Under the pieces are notes generated by a model, which was not told the DNA's origin, ran no database searches, and worked only from the letters and a program-made list of their open reading frames with translations. From assembly GCA_943908425.1 (NCBI GenBank), contig CALTTC010000031.1, positions 1 to 20,043 of the forward strand: a stretch of DNA of 20,043 nt, written 5' to 3'. Both the position numbers and the translations under genes were made by a program. This stretch comes from an uncultured Moraxella sp. (GTDB lineage: Bacteria; Pseudomonadota; Gammaproteobacteria; Pseudomonadales; Moraxellaceae). Position 1 is the first letter of the stretch. Each line of letters opens with the position of its first letter. Shown here piece by piece: positions 14,833 to 20,043 of this stretch.

Positions 14833-15282
14833 CAGCCAATTTACAAACCACAAAAAGTTAAATTGCTTATTCTAGAGGGCTTTGGGTATGATAGCAAAAC
14901 AAAGTTTTGTTAAATGATAAATATTTGTTAATCTTTATAGCCTATCGTCTCGCAAAGCTTATGTACTTTAAAGCAATGATTGTTTTAGCTTGTATTTTTG
15001 TGTGGTTGTTTTAGTTTTATGGTTACTTGAAGTGCCAAAACAATTACTGTCATCGCCATTTAGGTTGCTTTAAAGTTATGATTTTGGTGGTGGCTTGGGA
15101 TGGCTATCCATTGTAATGTCGCTGGGCATTGTTGGGGGATAAGCTGTTAAAAGCCATAGCGAAATCATACCACGATTTGACGGTTTTTTAGTACTAACAT
15201 CGTTAATATAGCGCACGCTTTGCTAGTTTTTATTTATTTTTAAATATTTACTAACTGTTATTTTAAAAAAACTTGATAATAA

Positions 15283-15331
15283 TACCAAATACCAAATACC
15301 AAATACCAAATACCAAATACCAAATACCAAA
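15283..15331. repeat. Heptanucleotide tandem repeat, TACCAAA x7
   Basis: Seven perfect, uninterrupted copies of TACCAAA (TTTGGTA on the minus strand), then an imperfect TGTTAAA. It is the only perfect multi-copy microsatellite in the window. It lies about 50 bp past the ccoG terminator and about 490 bp upstream of the fixH start. Confidence 0.97.
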
Positions 15332-15382
15332 TGTTAAATAAACAATAAACAGTCAAAATAACCGATAGCGTTTACCAAAATA

Positions 15383-15413
15383 GCAATAATAAAAACGCCC
15401 AAAGCGGGCGTTT
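15383..15413 (-). terminator. Intrinsic terminator of ccoG
   Basis: On the minus strand AAACGCCC and GGGCGTTT (15393-15400 with 15406-15413) form an 8-bp stem with a 5-nt loop, followed by TTTTATTATT. It begins 3 nt after the ccoG stop. Confidence 0.85.
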
Positions 15414-15415
15414 AG

Positions 15416-16921
15416 TTATTCAGCGACAAAAAAGTCGTTATTGCTAATGGTATATTGCCCATCATCGCTATAGACAGTGATGGTGATTGGCGTACGATTT
15501 TGGCTTATTTTGTCTTTGTCGGCAAACAGACTAATTGGCACGTCATAAGTTTCGCCAGCGTTTAATGGTAGCTCCTTGAAGCGACTTTGTAGTGTAATGC
15601 CATCAATCGGCTCTAATTTGATTTTATAAGTGTGGCGTTCTTGGGTTTTATTGACGATTTTTAGGATATAGCTGTTTTCAATGCGACCATCACGCCCTAT
15701 GCTCGCAAGCTGTTTTCTGTCGTGGCGAATCTCAAGTTGCAATGGGTCTCGCCCTACAGCGACAAATCCTGCTGCCACAATCAACGCCGTTAAGATAAAG
15801 ATATAAGCAAATAAACGTGGGCGTACCACTTTGGTTGGCTCGTTGTCCACCAGCTGGCGTTCGGTGGTGTAGCGAATCAGTCCGCGTGGCTTGCCGACTT
15901 TATCCATCACATCATTGCACGCATCAATACAGGCGGCACATTGAATACACTCAACTTGTAGCCCATCACGGATGTCAATCCCTGTTGGGCAAACTTGCAC
16001 GCACATTGTACAATCCACACAGTCGCCAAGCCCGTCATCTTTGCCTTTTTTTCTGGCACCGCGTGGCTCGCCTCGTTCATAGTCATAGGACACAACCAGA
16101 CTGTCTTTGTCCAACATCACGCTTTGGAAGCGTCCATAAGGACAAATATGCACGCACATATGTTCACGCATATATGAGGCGTTGATATAGGTAACAAAGG
16201 TGATGATACCCATAAAAATCCACGTAAATTTACCCCAGCCCATAAAAAACAGCTCAGCCCCATTGTGAAGTAGGCGATCAATCCCTGCCACCAACGCCAC
16301 AAAGGTAAAGGCGGTAATCACTGAATAAATCAGCCAAAGGCTGTGCAGAGCGAATAATTTGCCAAATTTGGTGGCACTCATCGGGGCTTTGTCAAATTTA
16401 AAGCGTTTGTTACGCTCGCCGATAATGAGTTTTTCGGTATATTGGTACAAGTGTACATAAATGGTTTGTGGGCAAATATAACCGCACCAGACTCGCCCAG
16501 CATAGACCGTTACCATAAATAAGGCAATGGCAGCAATCATAAATACAAAAGCAAAAAAATAAAAATCTTGTGGCATAAATACCGCCCCAAAGATATAAAA
16601 CTTAGGGCCTGTTACGTCAAATAAAATGGCTTGGCGACCGCCCCATTTTATCCACGGCATAAGCAAAAATATCACCAAAAACCCATACATCGTTATCAGG
16701 CGGATATTTTGGTATTTACCTGTCACAAAACGGGGGTGAATGCGTTTTTTGGCGGCACTAGGCTCGTGTACGGGGATTTTGACTGCCTTTTTGGGCTTAG
16801 GTTTGGCAGGCGTGTGGGTGGTTACGCCGTCTTGCCCTGTGGTGTCAGCGGTTTTGGAATTGTCGGGAGTTTTGGAGGTGTCAGCGGTTTTGTCGGTGGC
16901 TGGCTTGGGTTTATCAGTCAT
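15416..16921 (-). CDS. ccoG: Cytochrome c oxidase accessory protein CcoG (RdxA/FixG)
   Basis: 501 residues. A polyferredoxin-like inner-membrane protein needed for cbb3 oxidase biogenesis, where it is proposed to reduce copper. Five membrane segments are visible at about 75-92, 118-140, 191-213, 231-249 and 368-386. WCGYICPQT is at 145-153 and HMCVHICPYGRFQS at about 254-267. The two 4Fe-4S sets are Cys301/304/307/311 (CVDCTMCVQVCP) and Cys325/328/331/335. The C-terminal periplasmic Ig-like FixG domain covers about 390-501. The N-terminal 50 residues are a low-complexity K/T/D/P stretch longer than in most homologues; a downstream start is possible, but no other ATG precedes the core. No Shine-Dalgarno sequence is obvious beyond AACCTT. 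ccoNOPQ is not adjacent. Confidence 0.95.
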   Translation of the reverse strand: MTDKPKPATDKTADTSKTPDNSKTADTTGQDGVTTHTPAKPKPKKAVKIPVHEPSAAKKRIHPRFVTGKYQNIRLITMYGFLVIFLLMPWIKWGGRQAILFDVTGPKFYIFGAVFMPQDFYFFAFVFMIAAIALFMVTVYAGRVWCGYICPQTIYVHLYQYTEKLIIGERNKRFKFDKAPMSATKFGKLFALHSLWLIYSVITAFTFVALVAGIDRLLHNGAELFFMGWGKFTWIFMGIITFVTYINASYMREHMCVHICPYGRFQSVMLDKDSLVVSYDYERGEPRGARKKGKDDGLGDCVDCTMCVQVCPTGIDIRDGLQVECIQCAACIDACNDVMDKVGKPRGLIRYTTERQLVDNEPTKVVRPRLFAYIFILTALIVAAGFVAVGRDPLQLEIRHDRKQLASIGRDGRIENSYILKIVNKTQERHTYKIKLEPIDGITLQSRFKELPLNAGETYDVPISLFADKDKISQNRTPITITVYSDDGQYTISNNDFFVAE

Positions 16922-16963
16922 AAGGTTACACCAAAGCTTGCGATTTTAGGTATTAGCAGGGTT

Positions 16964-16972
16964 ATTGTAACA
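16964..16972 (-). promoter_or_regulatory. Candidate extended -10 promoter for ccoG
   Basis: On the minus strand TGTTACAAT lies 42 nt before the ccoG ATG. There is no convincing -35. Confidence 0.45.
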
Positions 16973-17086
16973 CTTTTTTATTGATTAAGGCAGTTTTTAC
17001 AAGGGAGGTTGTTTGGATGGCGATGGTTAAATGGGTGTATTAACATTGGTCTAAAAATTTGTAACTATAACTGGCTCACTAAAATT

Positions 17087-17112
17087 AGTATCAACAAAAA
17101 GGCATTGATACT
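17087..17112. repeat. 8-bp perfect inverted repeat AGTATCAA / TTGATACT
   Basis: AGTATCAA (17087-17094) and TTGATACT (17105-17112) flank a 10-nt CAAAAAGGCA. It is not followed by a T-run good enough for a terminator, so it is either an operator-like palindrome or a second stem after maeB. Confidence 0.6.
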
Positions 17113-17150
17113 GGCAAAGCAAGCTGGATTTTTAAGCGAGGGATTTGACC

Positions 17151-17181
17151 GATAAAAACACCCCAAAACTTAACTTTGGGG
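17151..17181 (-). terminator. Intrinsic terminator of maeB
   Basis: CCCCAAA (17161-17167) and TTTGGGG (17175-17181) form a 7-bp stem with a 7-nt loop. On the minus strand it is followed by TGTTTTTATC. It lies about 105 nt after the maeB stop. Confidence 0.7.
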
Positions 17182-17286
17182 CGTGGTTTTTGTGGGCGAT
17201 TTGCTTTATTTATCCGCTTTTTTGGCTTATTTTGCTTTTGTGCTTAAAAATGGTGCTTAGAATTAAAACAAGCTACTGAACAACGC

Positions 17287-19677
17287 TTATGCCTTAGGTT
17301 GTTGGGGGTCAGTATTGTCCAATTTTTGGGCATCTGTTACCGCAATTGCAGTCATATTGACAATGCGTCGTGCGGTGGCACTGGGGGTCAAAATATGAAT
17401 GGGCTTAGCACTACCAAGCAAAATCGGTCCAATGGTGGCACTGCTGGTGGCGGTTTTTAACAGATTAAAGGCAATATTGGCGGCATCAAGGGTGGGCAAA
17501 ATCAGTAAATTTGCCGAACCTGTGAGCGTGCTAAAGGGGTAATTGGTCGCTCTGATACGTTCGTCCAAGGCAGAATCGCCGTGCATTTCGCCATCAAATT
17601 CAAAATCCACCTGCAGTTGCGTTAAAATATCGTGTACTTGACGCATTTTGATGGCGGAAGCTTTGTTTGATGTGCCAAAATCGGAATGCGACACCAACGC
17701 CACACGGGGGGTAATGCCAAATTGACGCATACTCTGTACTGCCAAAATGGTCATCTCTGCCAATTGCTCGGCGGTAGGGTCTTCGTGAATGTAGGTGTCG
17801 GCGATAAATAAATTAAAGTTTTGCATTAAAACGGCATTCATCGCATAAAAGTTTGACACGCCCTCACGCTTGGTAATCACACGGCGGACGTAATTTAAAT
17901 GCAGGTCGTAATAACCAAAGGTGCCACAAATCACCCCATCAACATCACCATTTTCTAGCATAATGGCGGCAAGCAAGGTGGTTTTACGGCGTACATCACG
18001 GCGTGCCAATTCTGCTGATACCCCACGGCGTTTGTTTTGGTTGTAGTACCATTGCCAATACTGCTCGTATTGTTCAAAGTTGTTGGGGTCAATAATCTCA
18101 ACGTCTTGCCCTAATTGTAGGCGTAATCCCAAGGCATTGATTTGGTTGTTAATCACCTCAGGGCGACCAATCAGCACAGGCTTGGCAAGGGCTTCATCAA
18201 CGACCACTTGCACCGCTCGCAAGACGTTGGGGTTTTCTGCCTCGCCGTAGGCAATGCGTTTGGGGCGAGTTTTGGCTTGGGCAAAAATTGGCTTCATTGC
18301 CAAGGCGGAGTTGTACACAAATTCGGATAGTTTTTGGTGGTAGGCCGCAAAATCACTAATAGGCAAGGTGGCAACGCCACTGTCCATCGCTGCTTTGGCA
18401 ACCGCTGGGGCGATTTGCAAAATCAAATTAGGCTCAAGCGGTCCTGGGATTAAGTATTCTTTACCAAAGGACTTGGCGGTTTGGTTGTGGTTTTGACCGC
18501 CACTGTTTGAACTTGGGGTTTGCTCGGTGTGTGCCATTGCGGCAATGGCGTGAACGCAGGCAAGTTTCATCTCTTCATTGACCACCGTTGCCCCAACGTC
18601 CAATGCCCCACGGAAAATATAAGGAAAGCACAAGGCATTATTGACTTGGTTTGGGTAATCAGAGCGTCCTGTTGCCATAATGACATCATCTCGCACGCTG
18701 TGGGCAAGCTCGGGGGTAATCTCAGGGTCTGGATTGGCAAGAGCAAAAATAATGGGGTCTTTTGCCATTTTGGCGACCATTTGCGGTTTTAGAACGCCAG
18801 CACCAGATAGCCCCAAGAACATATCCGCCCCATCAATGACCTCATCTAAGGTTAGGGCGGTGGTGTTTTGGGCAAAGCGGGCTTTGGTTTCGTCCAAGTT
18901 TTGTCGCTCGGTGGTAATGACGCCTTTAGAGTCTAGCACAAAAATATTGTTTTTGTTACCGCCCAACGCCACAATGATATCAAGGCAAGAGATTGCCGCC
19001 GCCCCTGCCCCTGAGCAGACAATTTTAATCTCGCCGATGGCTTTATTGATAAGCTTTAGGGCATTTAATAACGCTGCCGCCGCAATAATGGCGGTACCGT
19101 GCTGGTCGTCGTGAAAGACAGGGATATTCATTTTTTCACGCAGCTGTTTTTCAATATAAAAGCACTCAGGGGCTTTGATGTCCTCTAAATTGATACCGCC
19201 AAAGGTTGGCTCAAGACTTGCTACCGCTTCAATGAATTTGTCAGGGTCGTTTTGGTTAATCTCAATGTCAAAGACATCAATGCCTGCAAATTTTTTGAAT
19301 AATACGCCTTTGCCTTCCATCACAGGCTTACTTGCCAATGCCCCAATGTTACCAAGCCCCAAAACGGCTGTACCGTTCGTTATCACGCCCACCAAGTTAT
19401 TTTTGGCGGTGTATTTGGCAGCAAGCTTGGGGTCTTTGGCGATCTCAAGGCAAGGAATGGCAACCCCAGGAGAATAAGCCAACGCCAAATCTCGCTGGTT
19501 GGCAAGCTGTTTGGTTGGGGTAACGGCGATTTTGCCAGGGCGTGGGTATTCGTGGTAGTGTAGGGCGGCTTGTTCAAATTGGGCCTTTTCGCTATTGACC
19601 TCACTGTCAAAAACGGTGTCTTTGACTTTGTCGCTGGCATCGGTATCGCTGTGTTTGGGTTGGGTGTGTTTTGTCAT
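17287..19677 (-). CDS. maeB: NADP-dependent malic enzyme, MaeB type with phosphotransacetylase-like domain
   Basis: 796 residues; the family norm is about 760. Residues about 35-465 are the malic enzyme part, oxidatively decarboxylating malate to pyruvate. They contain YSPGVAIPC, GVITNGTAVLGLGNIG (97-112), LEDIKAPECF, the metal-binding FHDDQHGTAI (188-197) and the nucleotide-binding SGAGAAAIS. Residues about 470-796 are the phosphotransacetylase-like regulatory domain, with GEAENPNVLRA and GVICGTFGYY; acetyl-CoA often inhibits the enzyme through it. NADP preference is inferred from the MaeB architecture. Extra length comes from a charged N-terminal tail (1-32) and an S/G/Q/N-rich stretch (about 384-404) in the linker before EYLIPGPLEPNL. 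The ATG at 19677 has AAGGA 7 nt upstream. Confidence 0.95.
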   Translation of the reverse strand: MTKHTQPKHSDTDASDKVKDTVFDSEVNSEKAQFEQAALHYHEYPRPGKIAVTPTKQLANQRDLALAYSPGVAIPCLEIAKDPKLAAKYTAKNNLVGVITNGTAVLGLGNIGALASKPVMEGKGVLFKKFAGIDVFDIEINQNDPDKFIEAVASLEPTFGGINLEDIKAPECFYIEKQLREKMNIPVFHDDQHGTAIIAAAALLNALKLINKAIGEIKIVCSGAGAAAISCLDIIVALGGNKNNIFVLDSKGVITTERQNLDETKARFAQNTTALTLDEVIDGADMFLGLSGAGVLKPQMVAKMAKDPIIFALANPDPEITPELAHSVRDDVIMATGRSDYPNQVNNALCFPYIFRGALDVGATVVNEEMKLACVHAIAAMAHTEQTPSSNSGGQNHNQTAKSFGKEYLIPGPLEPNLILQIAPAVAKAAMDSGVATLPISDFAAYHQKLSEFVYNSALAMKPIFAQAKTRPKRIAYGEAENPNVLRAVQVVVDEALAKPVLIGRPEVINNQINALGLRLQLGQDVEIIDPNNFEQYEQYWQWYYNQNKRRGVSAELARRDVRRKTTLLAAIMLENGDVDGVICGTFGYYDLHLNYVRRVITKREGVSNFYAMNAVLMQNFNLFIADTYIHEDPTAEQLAEMTILAVQSMRQFGITPRVALVSHSDFGTSNKASAIKMRQVHDILTQLQVDFEFDGEMHGDSALDERIRATNYPFSTLTGSANLLILPTLDAANIAFNLLKTATSSATIGPILLGSAKPIHILTPSATARRIVNMTAIAVTDAQKLDNTDPQQPKA

Positions 19678-19703
19678 CGGCTTTTCCTTAAAAAATTTGA
19701 CGT

Positions 19704-19712
19704 ATTATAACA
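19704..19712 (-). promoter_or_regulatory. Extended -10 promoter for maeB
   Basis: On the minus strand TGTTATAAT ends 26 nt before the maeB ATG. The -35 is poor (CCAATC at 17 bp). The leader carries a good AAGGA. Confidence 0.6.
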
Positions 19713-19755
19713 CGATTGTGCTGTTAGATTGGCGGTGAAAATAAGGCGTGGGCAA

Positions 19756-19811
19756 AATCGCCAATGATTCAAGCAAGGTTTTTTGGTTTGCGTGCGGATT
19801 GATTGGCGATT
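19756..19811. repeat. 10-bp inverted repeat AATCGCCAAT / ATTGGCGATT upstream of maeB
   Basis: The two arms (19756-19765 and 19802-19811) are perfect and 36 nt apart. A third ATTGGCG lies at 19728-19734, next to the maeB promoter. The spacing suits paired binding sites better than a hairpin terminator. Confidence 0.6.
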
Positions 19812-19934
19812 GGGACTGCTTGGGCTTTATTATAGCACATTAAAACCATGATAACCCATAAAAAATACAAATGTACACTTTTGATAAGGCGGTTGAATAA
19901 ACAGATTGATAGAGCGTGCTAAAGTCTTGCAACA

Positions 19935-19962
19935 TAAAAACACCACTGCTTTAAGTGGTGTT
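19935..19962 (-). terminator. Intrinsic terminator of the gene at the right edge
   Basis: AACACCACT (19939-19947) and AGTGGTGTT (19954-19962) form a 9-bp stem with a 6-nt loop. On the minus strand it is followed by TTTTTATG. It starts 20 nt after the stop of the partial gene. Confidence 0.85.
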
Positions 19963-19982
19963 AGATATTTTACTGGTAGGCG

Positions 19983-20043
19983 TTAATCTACTCGTTTACC
20001 TTGCTTGTTGATATAAAAAGTTTCACCATCTTTTTCAACTTCT
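19983..20043 (-). CDS. C-terminal end of an unidentified protein, cut by right edge
   Basis: On the minus strand an open frame enters from the right edge and ends at TAA 19983-19985. The visible C-terminus is EVEKDGETFYINKQGKRVD. The call rests on the open frame, its protein-like content and the strong terminator that follows. The KDGxxFYIN-x-x-GKR pattern resembles short beta-hairpin repeats such as the end of WG-type repeat proteins, but 19 residues are too few to name a family. Confidence 0.55.
   Translation of the reverse strand, partial: EVEKDGETFYINKQGKRVD

Larger units (their letters stand above)
14798..15415. other. fixH-ccoG spacer, no gene seen
   Basis: 618 bp containing the fixH promoter, a heptanucleotide array and the ccoG terminator. 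No frame on either strand looks coding. Confidence 0.65.
16922..17286. other. ccoG-maeB spacer: ccoG promoter, inverted repeat, maeB terminator
   Basis: 365 bp with no coding frame. From low to high coordinate it holds the candidate ccoG promoter, an 8-bp inverted repeat and the maeB terminator. No full FNR box (TTGAT-N4-ATCAA) is seen near the ccoG promoter. Confidence 0.6.
19678..19982. other. Spacer upstream of maeB
   Basis: 305 bp with the maeB promoter, a 10-bp inverted repeat and the terminator of the gene entering from the right edge. No coding frame is seen. Confidence 0.6.

Noticed and set aside
15283..15331. TACCAAA array as a CRISPR or iteron origin
   Set aside because: The units are contiguous 7-mers without spacers, and no cas or replication gene is nearby.

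Overview
The window looks like chromosomal DNA of a Moraxellaceae bacterium, most likely a Moraxella species. The reasons are the moderate-to-low GC by eye, the long AT-rich spacers, the gammaproteobacterial System I cytochrome c maturation genes (ccm), and the closeness of the encoded enzymes to that group. No database search was possible, so the genus is an inference.

Layout. Positions 1-340 (minus) hold a frameshifted remnant of an IS1595-family (IS1016-like) transposase. About 770 bp of AT-rich, gene-free DNA follows, with traces of eroded coding sequence. Next come a minus-strand YbjN-type gene (1110-1895) and then, on the plus strand, ccmA-ccmB (overlapping), ccmC, ccmD and ccmE (1989-5703). 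A small secreted protein of unknown function (5776-6153) converges on ltaE (threonine aldolase, minus). Upstream of ltaE is yqeY (minus). cysS follows on the plus strand, then a 580-bp spacer with a convincing promoter and intrinsic terminator that outline a ~117-nt RNA just ahead of guaB. Then come guaB with its own terminator, glmM and pdxH (plus). The last block is on the minus strand: fixH, ccoG and maeB, and at the right edge the last codons of an unidentified gene.

Function. Two blocks serve the cytochrome c and cbb3 oxidase pathway. CcmABCDE export and chaperone heme for attachment to apocytochromes, and CcoG/FixH help assemble cbb3 oxidase. Neither block is complete: ccmF, ccmG, ccmH and ccoNOPQ are not in the window. 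The remaining genes are housekeeping enzymes for Cys-tRNA charging, GMP synthesis, cell-wall precursor synthesis, PLP synthesis and malate oxidation.

Non-coding structure. Nearly every spacer carries its own imperfect tandem repeat of 7-17 bp, each with an unrelated sequence. At least eight candidate promoters use an extended -10 (TGnTAtaaT). Three heme/cytochrome genes (ccmA, ccmC, fixH) have a perfect TATAAT 26-28 nt before the start codon and no visible Shine-Dalgarno sequence. I see no tRNA, rRNA, CRISPR, prophage or defence island. The best candidate for something undescribed is the small RNA or attenuator upstream of guaB.
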